Assembly: GCA_045577735.1 (NCBI GenBank)
Contig: JAZNIY010000019.1
Span: forward strand, 186,001-250,000
Direction of reading: 5' to 3'
Source of the DNA: Stercoripulliclostridium_A sp045577735
GTDB taxonomy: Bacteria > Bacillota > Clostridia > Christensenellales > DTU072
Length of the DNA: 64,000 bases
Part shown: in pieces, positions 6,748 through 15,536 of the stretch
Numbering within the stretch: position 1 is the stretch's first letter
Layout: each line of letters starts with the position of its first letter
Notes under the pieces: generated by a model
What the model was told of the DNA's origin: nothing
The model's database searches: none
Seen by the model: only the letters and a program-made list of their open reading frames with translations
Program-made: the position numbers and the translations under genes

Positions 6748-7922
6748 TGAAAAAGACCATTATCCTAGGGGTAAGTGGTGGAATTGCCATATACAAATCT
6801 TGCGAAATAGTATCTAGGTTTGTGAAACTAGGCTATGATGTTAGGGTTGTTATGACACGCAATGCCACCGAGTTTATTACGCCGTTAACTTTTGAAACCC
6901 TTTCTAACAACAAAGTCGTTATCGAAACCTTTGATAAAGAAAGAGAGTTTGAAGTAGAGCATATAAGCTATGCTAAGCTTGCTTCTGCTTTTGTAATTGC
7001 GCCGGCAACGGCAAATATAATTGCAAAACTAGCTGATGGAATTTGCGATGATATGCTAACTACTACGGTTTCTGCAACCAAAGCTCCCGTCTATATTTGT
7101 CCTGCAATGAATACGAATATGTATCTAAATCCTATTACACAGGCAAACATAGAAAAATTAAAGGGTTTAGGATATCTCTTTATTGAGCCCACCGAAGGTA
7201 GGCTTGCTTGTGGTGACGTAGGCAAAGGTAAGATGGAAGAACCCATTAACATTGTTACCATTGTAGACAGAGCGCTAACGCCAAAACCTGACTATCGTGA
7301 TAAAACTATTTTGGTTACGGCAGGTGGTACCGAGGAGCCCATTGACGGTGTAAGATATATTAGTAATCGTTCCTCTGGCAAAATGGGTATGGCTATCGCT
7401 GAAGCTGTGACGGAAAGGGGTGGGAAGGTTATCCTGGTAAAAGGAAAAGTAACTGCTCCGATACCTAAAGGCATAGAGGTAATAGACGTTCAAACTACAG
7501 AAGAAATGCGTGATGCAGTTATGGCAAATCTACCGAAAGTAGATGCTGTAATTATGTCGGCGGCACCTGGTGATTACAAGGTTAAAAACTACTCTCAAAG
7601 TAAAATTAAGAGTGAGAGTTTAACATTAGAATTGGTCAAGAATCCCGATATAGCCAAAGAAGTAGGGACTGTTAAGGGCAATAAAAAGCTTGTTGTTTTT
7701 GCTGCAGAAACCGATGATTTACTACAAAATGCCGTTAAGAAACTGCACGCGAAGAATGCTGATTTAATGGTAGCAAATGACGTGACAATGGAGGGCGCCG
7801 GCTTTAACGTAGACACTAATATAGCAACGTTAATCACCCCAAATGGTGCACTAACTTGCTTGGAAAAGATGCCCAAAACCGAACTTGCACACGTCATACT
7901 TGATGCATTATTAGAGGTATAA
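6747..7922 (+). CDS. coaBC: Bifunctional phosphopantothenoylcysteine decarboxylase / phosphopantothenate-cysteine ligase
   Basis: CoaBC makes 4'-phosphopantetheine from phosphopantothenate and cysteine in coenzyme A synthesis. The N-terminal flavoprotein domain (about residues 1-180) shows 'GVSGGIAIYKSCE', the active-site His72 in 'VEHISY', the substrate motif PAMN (119-122) and Cys155 in 'LACGDVGKGKMEEP'. The CTP-dependent ligase half has 'VTAGGTEEPIDGVRYISNRS', the dimerisation and nucleotide region, and a later 'SAAPGDYKV'. The length of 391 residues is normal. It overlaps rpoZ and priA by one base each (TAATG), the conserved Firmicutes order. Confidence 0.95.
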   Translation: MKKTIILGVSGGIAIYKSCEIVSRFVKLGYDVRVVMTRNATEFITPLTFETLSNNKVVIETFDKEREFEVEHISYAKLASAFVIAPATANIIAKLADGICDDMLTTTVSATKAPVYICPAMNTNMYLNPITQANIEKLKGLGYLFIEPTEGRLACGDVGKGKMEEPINIVTIVDRALTPKPDYRDKTILVTAGGTEEPIDGVRYISNRSSGKMGMAIAEAVTERGGKVILVKGKVTAPIPKGIEVIDVQTTEEMRDAVMANLPKVDAVIMSAAPGDYKVKNYSQSKIKSESLTLELVKNPDIAKEVGTVKGNKKLVVFAAETDDLLQNAVKKLHAKNADLMVANDVTMEGAGFNVDTNIATLITPNGALTCLEKMPKTELAHVILDALLEV

Positions 7923-10108
7923 TGTTTTACGAAGTTATCGTTGATATCTCAAACTCGGAAATAGACAAAGTTTTCGATTATCATGCTCCATTTAACGTTG
8001 AGGTGGGACATCGCGTATTGGTGCCCTTTGGAAGACGCCAAGTGGAGGGCTTTGTCATAGGTAAAAAAGAAACTTCTACTTGTAGGCATGGTATCAAAGA
8101 TATAATTTTAAAATTGGATGAGTATCCCGTCATATTACCAGAAATGGTGGAACTAGCACAATATATGGCAACGAAGAACTTGCGCCTTATAGATTGCTTG
8201 CGACTTTTTATCCCCGCTAAACTTCGTGGGGGAAGGGTGAAAGTTCTGAAGAAAAACTATCTTTATTATAATACGAATATTACCCTTGAAGAGGCGCTTT
8301 CTCAAACCTCTAAAACAGCGAAAGCACAACGTGCAATTATTATTAATCTTGAGAAGCGAGGCCTTGTTTTAGAAAGCGAAATTAATGCAGAATATAACGC
8401 ATCTGCAGTTAAAGCCTTGATTGAAAAGGGCATTCTCAAAAGAGTTGCGTTGGAAGAGAATCGCGCACCGATAGGTCTAAAAAAAGAGAATAAAAGCGTA
8501 GTTCTAACTGATGAGCAAGAGAATGCGATTAACGTTATTAATAGTGGTAATTCGGGCACGTATCTCATCCATGGAGTAACGGGAAGTGGTAAGACGGAAA
8601 TTTATATGAACGTTATAGAGCATTGTCTTAAGGAAGGTAAGACGGCGATAATGCTTGTTCCGGAAATTTCTCTTACTCCTCAAATTCATGGGCTTTTTAA
8701 TGCAAGGTTTGGTGATAAAGTTAGTGTTTTGCATAGTGGCCTATCAGACGGCGAAAGATATGACGAATGGCGTAGATTGTTGCTTGGGCAAGCGCAAGTA
8801 GCCTTAGGGGCACGAAGCGCAATATTTGCACCCCTAAAGAATGTAGGCGTTATTATTATTGATGAAGAACATGACAACAGTTACGTTTCCGAAACCAACC
8901 CCAGGTATTTTACTCAAGAGGTTGCAGAGTTTAGGTCTAATTACAACAAAGCAAAACTAATTCTTGGTAGCGCAACTCCGGCCCTAGAAACCTATCATAA
9001 GGCAATGAATGGTGATTACACGTTAATTACTTTAAAAAATCGCGCTAATAAAAAGCAGTTGCCGGTAATAGAAACCATCGATATGCGCGACGAATTAAGG
9101 ATTGGTAATACCGGTATTTTTTCAGCAGGGCTGGTTTCTGCTTTGGAAGAAACGCTAAAAGACGGCAACCAAGCAATGCTGTTCTTGAATAGAAGAGGGT
9201 ATGCTTCTTTTAAGAGATGTAGGAACTGTGGTTTTGTTCCAAAGTGTCCTAATTGTGACGTTAGTTTAACCTATCACCAAGAGGATGAATCGTTGCGTTG
9301 TCATTATTGTGGCGCAAAATATAGAACAATTACTAAATGTCCTAAATGTGGATATACGGACCTTAAAGAAGGAAAAATGGGAACCGAAAAAGTGGTTGAT
9401 GAAGTAAAACGTTTATTTCCTTCCGCAAGAGTATTACGTATGGACAATGACACCACAAAGACCAAAGATAGTTACGTAAAGATACTTTCCGAGTTTGGAG
9501 AGGGAAAAGCAGACGTCCTTGTTGGTACGCAAATGATAGCTAAAGGGCACGACTTTAAAAACGTAACTTTGGTAGGTATTATAGACTCTGACTTGTCGCT
9601 ATATTATAGCGATTATCGCTCGGCTGAAAGAACTTTCCAACTCATTACCCAAGTTGCAGGAAGGGCCGGGAGAGAGCAAAAACCCGGTAGAGTAATTATG
9701 CAAACCTATTCTCCGCGACACTACGTTTATGGTTTTGCAAAAGAGTATAATTACGAGGGTTTTTATAAGAAAGAAATTAACACGAGGGAACTGACGAAGT
9801 ATCCTCCGTTTACAAAAATAGTAAGGTTATTGGTATTAGCTGAAGAATTGGATGATGCAAGACTAGGTGCAGACAAATTAACAGCTAAAATATTTAACTT
9901 GAAAACTAAAATGCAAGGTATTAGGAATTTACAAAAGATGTCGGCTCCGTTAAAAAGGCTTCGCAATTTTTATAGATACCAAGTAGTAATATGGCTTGAC
10001 GTAGAAAGTGAAAATGAACTAATGCCTATCATTTATCAAATTGCTAACGAAAGCAATACCGATAGAGTTACGGTTTTCACAGAAATAAACCCACAGCAAA
10101 TGTTATAG
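7922..10108 (+). CDS. priA: Primosomal replication restart helicase PriA
   Basis: PriA recognises stalled replication forks and reloads the replicative helicase. The 728-residue protein has the N-terminal DNA-binding region, a Walker A motif 'GVTGSGKTE' at about residues 218-226, the Walker B box DEEH ('IIIDEEHDNSY'), 'LGSATPALE' and 'VGTQMIAKGHDF'. Between the helicase lobes lies the zinc-binding insert with CRNC, CPNC, CHYC and CPKC pairs, eight cysteines for two zinc ions. The start overlaps the coaBC stop. Confidence 0.96.
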   Translation: MFYEVIVDISNSEIDKVFDYHAPFNVEVGHRVLVPFGRRQVEGFVIGKKETSTCRHGIKDIILKLDEYPVILPEMVELAQYMATKNLRLIDCLRLFIPAKLRGGRVKVLKKNYLYYNTNITLEEALSQTSKTAKAQRAIIINLEKRGLVLESEINAEYNASAVKALIEKGILKRVALEENRAPIGLKKENKSVVLTDEQENAINVINSGNSGTYLIHGVTGSGKTEIYMNVIEHCLKEGKTAIMLVPEISLTPQIHGLFNARFGDKVSVLHSGLSDGERYDEWRRLLLGQAQVALGARSAIFAPLKNVGVIIIDEEHDNSYVSETNPRYFTQEVAEFRSNYNKAKLILGSATPALETYHKAMNGDYTLITLKNRANKKQLPVIETIDMRDELRIGNTGIFSAGLVSALEETLKDGNQAMLFLNRRGYASFKRCRNCGFVPKCPNCDVSLTYHQEDESLRCHYCGAKYRTITKCPKCGYTDLKEGKMGTEKVVDEVKRLFPSARVLRMDNDTTKTKDSYVKILSEFGEGKADVLVGTQMIAKGHDFKNVTLVGIIDSDLSLYYSDYRSAERTFQLITQVAGRAGREQKPGRVIMQTYSPRHYVYGFAKEYNYEGFYKKEINTRELTKYPPFTKIVRLLVLAEELDDARLGADKLTAKIFNLKTKMQGIRNLQKMSAPLKRLRNFYRYQVVIWLDVESENELMPIIYQIANESNTDRVTVFTEINPQQML

Positions 10109-10117
10109 GAGAAGATT

Positions 10118-10576
10118 ATGGCGGTAAGAAATATATTCCAAGAAGGTGAACCTATTTTACGTAGACGTGCAAGAGAAGTAGACGTTTTTGATGCTAGACT
10201 TCATATGCTATTGGACGATATGATTGAAACTTTGCACACTTCCGATGGCGTTGGATTGGCTGCACCACAAGTAGGAATTTGCAAAAGAGTGGTTATTATT
10301 GAGCCTACTGAAGGTACTATTACAGAAATGGTTAATCCGGTTATAACTTCAAGTTCGGGAAGCCAAATTGGTCTAGAAGGATGTCTATCCGTTGATAGTT
10401 CTAAAAATGGTAAAGTAAATCGTCCATCAAAACTAACAGTGGAATATTATGATAGAAATGGTGTAAAAAAGACTATGACTGCAACGGATTGGACCGCACG
10501 AATAATATGCCACGAAACCGATCACTTGGATGGTATATTGTTTATTGATAAAAAAATTAAAGAGGGCAGACGCTAA
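10118..10576 (+). CDS. def: Peptide deformylase
   Basis: It removes the formyl group from the N-terminal methionine of new proteins. All three family motifs are present in the 152 residues: GVGLAAPQ (44-51), EGCLS (87-91, whose Cys binds the metal) and HETDH (132-136, the HExxH metal site). TAGGAG just before the ATG is the ribosome binding site. It overlaps fmt by one base; the two enzymes act at the two ends of the formyl-methionine cycle. Confidence 0.96.
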   Translation: MAVRNIFQEGEPILRRRAREVDVFDARLHMLLDDMIETLHTSDGVGLAAPQVGICKRVVIIEPTEGTITEMVNPVITSSSGSQIGLEGCLSVDSSKNGKVNRPSKLTVEYYDRNGVKKTMTATDWTARIICHETDHLDGILFIDKKIKEGRR

Positions 10577-11505
10577 TGAAAGTAATCTTTTTGGGGACAG
10601 GTGATTTTTCGGTTACAGTTTTGAAGGCAATCGACGAGAGTTGTCATGAAGTTGTAGCTGTTGTTTCTCAACCCGATAAAGTTAATGGTAGAAATGGTAA
10701 GATTATATATTCCCACGTAAAAAGTTACGCTTTGGAAAAGGGACTACCATTGTTTCAGTTTAACTCTATAAGCAAAGAAGGAAAGGAAACCTTAGAATCT
10801 TTCAATGCTGACATAATGGTTACGAGCGCATACGGTCAAATTTTATCCGATGAAATTATATCAATTTGTCCTAATGGCATTATTAATACCCACGCTTCTC
10901 TTCTTCCCAAGTATCGTGGATCATCTCCCATTCAAATGGCAATTCTAAATGGAGATGAAGAAATCGGAACTACCATTATGAAAACTGTTAGAGCAGTCGA
11001 TGCCGGTGATATTATTCTTCAAAGAAGTATTAGGCTTAATGGGAATGAGAATCAAGAAGAGTGCTTTAATATGTTAGCAGAGCTTTCTGCAAAAACAGTG
11101 ATTGAGGCATTAGACCTAATCGAGAGTGGAGAGGCTACGTTTGTTCCACAAGATCATAGCAAAGCTACCTTCTGTAAAAAACTAACGAAAGAAGATGGCA
11201 AAATAGATTTTAATCAAACGGCCCAAGAGATACATAATAAGGTACGTGCTTTTTATGGTTATCCCGGTGCATATTGTAACACCCAATATGGTAGGCTTAA
11301 AGTTATAAAGACGGAGTTAACAACCTCAAATTGTGTTGGTGAAATAGGAGAGGTCTTGGAAAACAAGAAAGAACGTTTTGTCGTTCAATGTGGTGATAAC
11401 ACAGCTATAGCCTTTTTAATGGTGCAAGGTGAAGGTGCCAAAGTAATGAGTGTAGGCGCCTATAATCTTGGTAGACCCCTAAAAGCAGGAACGATTTTAG
11501 AGTAA
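10576..11505 (+). CDS. fmt: Methionyl-tRNA formyltransferase
   Basis: It transfers a formyl group from 10-formyltetrahydrofolate to initiator Met-tRNA. In 309 residues it shows the substrate-site motif 'INTHASLLPKYRG' with Asn104 and His106 and the catalytic Asp142 in 'AVDAGDI', then a C-terminal OB-like domain ('AFYGYPGAYC'). Length and order are typical. The start overlaps the def stop (TAATG). Confidence 0.96.
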   Translation: MKVIFLGTGDFSVTVLKAIDESCHEVVAVVSQPDKVNGRNGKIIYSHVKSYALEKGLPLFQFNSISKEGKETLESFNADIMVTSAYGQILSDEIISICPNGIINTHASLLPKYRGSSPIQMAILNGDEEIGTTIMKTVRAVDAGDIILQRSIRLNGNENQEECFNMLAELSAKTVIEALDLIESGEATFVPQDHSKATFCKKLTKEDGKIDFNQTAQEIHNKVRAFYGYPGAYCNTQYGRLKVIKTELTTSNCVGEIGEVLENKKERFVVQCGDNTAIAFLMVQGEGAKVMSVGAYNLGRPLKAGTILE

Positions 11506-11506
11506 T

Positions 11507-12733
11507 ATGGATAAAGTCCTCTTAAGACAAAGCTATGAATATCTTTCTAAAATCATACGTGAGGATGCTTACGTAAACGTTGTTATTGGGGGAATAAAGG
11601 ATACTCCCGATCGCCCACTAATAACCAAACTAGTTTATGGCGTCGTGGAAAGATACTATGAACTTAATCAAATTGTACGAGCATTGTGTCCTAAAGCTCC
11701 AAAACCTGCAATTAAGATAATTCTTTTGCAAGCAATATATGCAATTCGGTATCTTGAGATACCAAACTATGCCATTGTAAATGCCAGCGTTGACCTTGTT
11801 CAAGATATTGGTAAAAAGGAATTGAAGGGTTTTGTTAACGCGGTGCTAAAGAAAGCAACGCGTGAAGAATACACTCTTCCTAGCGACGAAAAGAGTGTTT
11901 TAGAAGCAAAATACAATCTTCCTTATGATTTAATCAAAGCATTGAGGGAAGATCTTGGAGAAAAAGCAGAGAGTGTTCTTATGCCTCCTCGCGATGCACG
12001 CGAACATATTAGAATTTCCTTAAAGGTAGATAAAAACGAAGTACTCGAACAAATTGGTGAATATACACCTAGTGAAATTGGGGGATATTTTGTCAAGAAT
12101 GAGGAGGTTGTCAAAAGATTGTTTGATAAAGGACAAATAACTTTCCAATCTCCATCATCTATGTTTGCCGTACAAGCACTAGGTGAAGTTGACGGTAAGA
12201 CTCTACTTGAAATTTGTTCGGCGCCAGGTGGTAAGGCTGTGTATTCTGCTGAACGTGGCGCATTAGTTACGGCTTGTGATATTCACCCAATTAGAGTAAA
12301 GCTAATAGAAAAATATGCGACTCGAATGGGCGTCAAGTTAAAGGCCATAGTAAATGATGGTAAGAAAGACAGACCTGAGTGGCACAATAAATATGATATA
12401 GTTACCGTCGATGCTCCTTGTAGTGGGCTAGGTGTGATAGCAAAACGTCCCGACATCGCACTGGAGTATGATAGTAAAAAATATCAAGACTTGGTTAAAG
12501 AGCAAAGAGCCATATTAAAGCAAAGTGCTAAATACGTTAAGAGGGGAGGAGTGTTACTTTACTCTACTTGTACTGTATTAAAAGCAGAAAATGAGAGCAC
12601 TATTAGGGATTTCTTAGTCAAAAATAGTGATTTTGAAATCATGCCGTTTGACGGTGCAGAGAGTGGTGAAATAACGTTATATCCCAACGATAATTACGAT
12701 GGTTTTTACGTTGCAAAATTAAGGAAGAAATAA
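11507..12733 (+). CDS. rsmB: 16S rRNA m5C967 methyltransferase RsmB
   Basis: This 408-residue protein has an N-terminal NusB-like RNA-binding domain (about residues 1-140: 'LITKLVYGVVERYYELNQIV', 'AIYAIRYLEIPNYAIVNASV') and a C-terminal SAM-dependent methyltransferase. The latter shows 'LEICSAPGGKA' (SAM loop), 'VDAPCSGLGVIAKRPDI' with the release Cys, and 'LLYSTCTV' with the catalytic Cys. The start sits one base after the fmt stop, without a strong ribosome binding site, so it is probably coupled. Confidence 0.93.
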   Translation: MDKVLLRQSYEYLSKIIREDAYVNVVIGGIKDTPDRPLITKLVYGVVERYYELNQIVRALCPKAPKPAIKIILLQAIYAIRYLEIPNYAIVNASVDLVQDIGKKELKGFVNAVLKKATREEYTLPSDEKSVLEAKYNLPYDLIKALREDLGEKAESVLMPPRDAREHIRISLKVDKNEVLEQIGEYTPSEIGGYFVKNEEVVKRLFDKGQITFQSPSSMFAVQALGEVDGKTLLEICSAPGGKAVYSAERGALVTACDIHPIRVKLIEKYATRMGVKLKAIVNDGKKDRPEWHNKYDIVTVDAPCSGLGVIAKRPDIALEYDSKKYQDLVKEQRAILKQSAKYVKRGGVLLYSTCTVLKAENESTIRDFLVKNSDFEIMPFDGAESGEITLYPNDNYDGFYVAKLRKK

Positions 12734-13800
12734 TGAAGTGTTTGCAAGATTTAAGTTATGAAGAAATAGAGGCGCTTGTCATAAGTTTAAGACAACCTAA
12801 ATTTAGAGCAGGACAACTTTATGATTTACAAATGCGCCATAAGGAGTATGGTGAGGCTACTAATTTGCCAAAAGCGCTTATCGATGGGCTTAAGAACGAT
12901 TATTTTGCGACTTCTTTAAAGATTATAGAGAGATTTGTTGGCAAGGACGGCACGGAAAAATATTTGTATGCTCTTAATGATGGAAACGTTATTGAAGGTG
13001 TATTTATGCCTCACCGATATGGTAACACTCTTTGTGTAAGTACCCAAGTGGGATGTCGTATGGGGTGCGCTTTTTGTGCAAGTGGCCTATGTGGTCTAAT
13101 TAGAAATTTGACTGCTGGTGAAATTATGGGCCAAGTGCTTTGTGTTAACAGACTGCAAGGTGGTACACCTAAAGATCGTGCTATTACCAACGTAGTACTT
13201 ATGGGTAGTGGCGAGCCTCTTGATAATTATGAAGAGGTAACAAAATTTTTGCGTTTATTGAGTGCCGAAAAGGGTATTAATATAAGCTTGCGAAATGTTT
13301 CTCTTTCAACGTCTGGGCTAGTCCCTAAAATTAAAGAACTGGCAGATAGTGATTTGCCCGTTGTTTTAACCATATCATTGCACGCTGCAACCGATGACAA
13401 GCGTTCTGCTTTAATGCCAGTCAATAAAGCATATCCAATTAATGAATTAATTAGCGCGGCAAAATACTATTTTGACAAAACCCGTCGCAGAGTAATTTTT
13501 GAGTACGCCTTGGTTGAAGGGAAAAATAGTGACAAAAAGAGCGCTGATGAATTAGCGAGATTACTAAAAGGTTTTCCTTGTCACGTAAACCTTATAAACT
13601 TAAATTACGTTAAGGAAAAAGGCTTGCGTGGTATTAGGGGTAACTATATTAAAGAATTTATTGATAACTTAAACAAGCAAGGTATATCAGCCACTTTAAG
13701 ACATAGTATGGGCAATGATATTGATGGTGCATGTGGACAATTGCGTGTCAAATATCTTGCTGAGCACGATGCGGTTAATAGAGGTACGAATGAAGACTAA
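12733..13800 (+). CDS. rlmN: Dual-specificity RNA methyltransferase RlmN (23S rRNA A2503, tRNA A37)
   Basis: A radical-SAM enzyme of 355 residues. The iron-sulfur cluster motif CxxxCxxC is Cys108, Cys112 and Cys115 in 'GCRMGCAFCASG'. 'NVVLMGSGEPLDNYEEV' and 'SLSTSGLVPKI' are typical of the family, as is the second catalytic Cys near residue 338 in 'DGACGQL'. The start overlaps the rsmB stop by one base. In many Firmicutes a PP2C phosphatase and a PASTA kinase follow; here rsgA follows directly. Confidence 0.96.
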   Translation: MKCLQDLSYEEIEALVISLRQPKFRAGQLYDLQMRHKEYGEATNLPKALIDGLKNDYFATSLKIIERFVGKDGTEKYLYALNDGNVIEGVFMPHRYGNTLCVSTQVGCRMGCAFCASGLCGLIRNLTAGEIMGQVLCVNRLQGGTPKDRAITNVVLMGSGEPLDNYEEVTKFLRLLSAEKGINISLRNVSLSTSGLVPKIKELADSDLPVVLTISLHAATDDKRSALMPVNKAYPINELISAAKYYFDKTRRRVIFEYALVEGKNSDKKSADELARLLKGFPCHVNLINLNYVKEKGLRGIRGNYIKEFIDNLNKQGISATLRHSMGNDIDGACGQLRVKYLAEHDAVNRGTNED

Positions 13801-14668
13801 ATCATTGGACGGAAAGGTTGTAAAAATAGTATCTAATCGTTATACCGTAAGAGCAGAAGACGGCAAAGAGTACAAATCGTTTGCGCGTGGAAAGCTTCGC
13901 TTACAAGGTGATATTTACGTTGGTGATAACGTTAAAATCGTTTTTGAAAGAGGAGACGCTATCATAGACGTAGTAAAACCTCGCATAAATCAACTAGTAC
14001 GTCCATTCGTGGCAAACGTTGATAGTGCGCTAATCGTTGTAGCAAAAGAGCCTGAACCCGATATGTTACTTATCGACAAGATAATAGTCAACTGTCATTT
14101 AGAAGGCATAAAGCCGGTGCTACTCTATAACAAAGCAGACCTTGCAACCGAGGAAGAGATAGATTTTTTATTTGCGCCGTACAAAGAATATATTGATTGT
14201 GTGGTATTGTCGGCATTGGAAAAGAGAGGGCTTGAAGAATTAAGACCTTATATAGAGGGCAAAGTAGTATGTTTTGCAGGACAAAGCGCAGTAGGTAAAA
14301 CAAGTTTACTTAATGCAATACTAGACCTCAATCTTAAAACAGATGGTCTTTCTGCAAAAATCAAACGTGGTAAAAATACGACAAGGCACGTTGAGATATA
14401 TGAAGCGTTGGGTGGTGATATAATGGATACTTGTGGATTTAGTATGCTGTCTATTGTTTCCATTAATCCCGAAGACTTGACCTATTATTACGAAGACTTT
14501 ATTCCATACCAAGATAAATGTAGGTTTAAGAGCTGTACTCATACCGAGGAGCCCGATTGTGCAATAAAACAAGCGGTGGCAAATGGTGAAATATCAAAAG
14601 AAAGATACGAGAGATATCTTGCAATATATGAAGAAATAAAAGAGCATAAGAGGAGACAATATGAATAA
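13790..14668 (+). CDS. rsgA: Ribosome small subunit-dependent GTPase RsgA
   Basis: A circularly permuted GTPase that assists late 30S assembly. It has an N-terminal OB domain (about 1-65), then G4 NKAD (114-117), G1 GQSAVGKT (164-171), a switch region ending in 'KRGKNTTRH' and G3 'DTCGFS' (213-218), and a C-terminal zinc site 'CRFKSCTHTEEPDC'. The G3 box has Cys where the family usually has Pro (DTPGF). The start at 13790 is preferred: GAGG at 13781-13784 precedes it and the conserved N-terminus begins there, while an in-frame ATG at 13715 lies deep inside rlmN. It overlaps rlmN by 11 bases. Confidence 0.94.
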   Translation: MKTKSLDGKVVKIVSNRYTVRAEDGKEYKSFARGKLRLQGDIYVGDNVKIVFERGDAIIDVVKPRINQLVRPFVANVDSALIVVAKEPEPDMLLIDKIIVNCHLEGIKPVLLYNKADLATEEEIDFLFAPYKEYIDCVVLSALEKRGLEELRPYIEGKVVCFAGQSAVGKTSLLNAILDLNLKTDGLSAKIKRGKNTTRHVEIYEALGGDIMDTCGFSMLSIVSINPEDLTYYYEDFIPYQDKCRFKSCTHTEEPDCAIKQAVANGEISKERYERYLAIYEEIKEHKRRQYE

Positions 14669-15311
14669 ACTTGTATCCCCCTCGATACTAGCAGGCGATT
14701 TTGTTAATATGGAACGTAGTGTGCGTTCACTTAAGGAATGGGGCGCAGACCTTGTTCACTGTGACGTTATGGATGGTGTATACGTAAAAAATCTCACTTT
14801 TGGTATGCCTATGATAAAGGCAATTAAAGGTATAAGTGAGCTACCTCTCGACGTACATCTTATGATAGTTAAGCCTGAACGCTACGTTGAAGAGTTTTGT
14901 AAATGTGGGGCTTCCATCGTTACCTTCCATCCCGATGCAAGTGAAGATCCCTTAGGAGCATTAAATACTATTAAAGCTAATGGTGTAAAAGCAGGTATTG
15001 TTCTTAATCCTAACGTGCCTTTTGAGGATTGGAAGCACCTTCTTCCCGAGTGTGACGTGCTTCTCGTTATGAGCGTTTATGCAGGACTTGGCGGACAAAA
15101 GTTTATTCCCGAAACTTTAGATACCGTTAGAAAGGCAAAAGCATATATTAAAGAACATAATCTTTCCACTCTAATAGAAATTGATGGTGGAGTAGGGGAA
15201 GGAAATGCTGAAGAAATAAGAGAAGCCGGCGTGGATATTTTAGTTGCTGGTTCAGCAGTATACAAGTCGGATAATCCCACACGTACAATAAGAATAATTA
15301 GGGGTGAGTAA
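14661..15311 (+). CDS. rpe: Ribulose-phosphate 3-epimerase
   Basis: It interconverts ribulose 5-phosphate and xylulose 5-phosphate in the pentose phosphate pathway. This TIM-barrel protein of 216 residues has 'SPSILAGDF', 'HCDVMDGVYV' (metal His and catalytic Asp), 'DVHLMIVKPERY' and the phosphate-binding end 'IDGGVGEGNAEEIREAGVDI'. The loop usually written MTVNPGFGGQ is 'MSVYAGLGGQ' here, an unusual but locally conserved substitution. It overlaps the rsgA end by eight bases, with GAGGAGA upstream of the ATG. Confidence 0.95.
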   Translation: MNKLVSPSILAGDFVNMERSVRSLKEWGADLVHCDVMDGVYVKNLTFGMPMIKAIKGISELPLDVHLMIVKPERYVEEFCKCGASIVTFHPDASEDPLGALNTIKANGVKAGIVLNPNVPFEDWKHLLPECDVLLVMSVYAGLGGQKFIPETLDTVRKAKAYIKEHNLSTLIEIDGGVGEGNAEEIREAGVDILVAGSAVYKSDNPTRTIRIIRGE

Positions 15312-15354
15312 CCAAAAGATATATCAATGCATATATTAAAGCAAGCGGAGATAT

Positions 15355-15435
15355 ATGAAACAAATAATAGTAATTAATTGTCCTAAATTTCTAAAATCAA
15401 TAATAAATAAAATTCATAAGCTATTTAAGGATTAA
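15355..15435 (+). CDS. spoVM: Stage V sporulation protein M (SpoVM), 26 residues
   Basis: This is a 26-codon ORF with GGAG at 15347-15350, four bases before the ATG. The product begins MKQIIVINCPKFLKS and ends KLFKD. From memory, Bacillus subtilis SpoVM is also 26 residues and has 'PKFL' at residues 9-12 and ends 'RKD'; here PKFL is at exactly the same residues (9-12). The position between rpe and rpmB/asp23-like is the position of spoVM in Firmicutes. SpoVM is an amphipathic helix that marks the convex forespore membrane and recruits the coat ATPase SpoIVA, which is also encoded in this window (59746-61218). The stop codon lies within the left arm of the following terminator. The identity rests on length, one motif and synteny together. 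Confidence 0.85.
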   Translation: MKQIIVINCPKFLKSIINKIHKLFKD

Positions 15436-15456
15436 GGCGCTCAACGAGCGCCTTAA
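15432..15456 (+). terminator. Intrinsic terminator after spoVM
   Basis: A perfect 11-base inverted repeat TTAAGGCGCTC / GAGCGCCTTAA with a three-base loop (AAC). The downstream T-tract is weak (TATTGCTT). It closes the long operon that ends with rpe and spoVM. Confidence 0.75.
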
Positions 15457-15485
15457 TATTGCTTGTTAAAGTGCAAATATCAATA

Positions 15486-15514
15486 TTGACGAAAACTTAT
15501 TACAATGGTATAAT
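15486..15514 (+). promoter_or_regulatory. SigA-type promoter for the small membrane protein
   Basis: TTGACG (15486-15491), a 17-base spacer and TATAAT (15509-15514). The expected start near 15521 leaves a short leader containing AAAGGAGGTG before the ATG at 15537. Confidence 0.8.
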
Positions 15515-15536
15515 GATGCTAAAAAAGGAGGTGTGT

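Noticed and set aside
13715..13789. An upstream start for RsgA
   Set aside because: It would overlap the conserved C-terminus of RlmN by 86 bases, and the extra 25 residues do not match the family.
15312..15354. A SigmaE promoter for spoVM (CATATATT at 15330-15337)
   Set aside because: No matching -35 box is found 13-15 bases upstream; transcription from the long upstream operon is as likely.
15459..15536. An upstream start for the small membrane protein
   Set aside because: The promoter at 15486-15514 and AAAGGAGGTG before 15537 place the start downstream, and the extra residues do not look like part of a signal.
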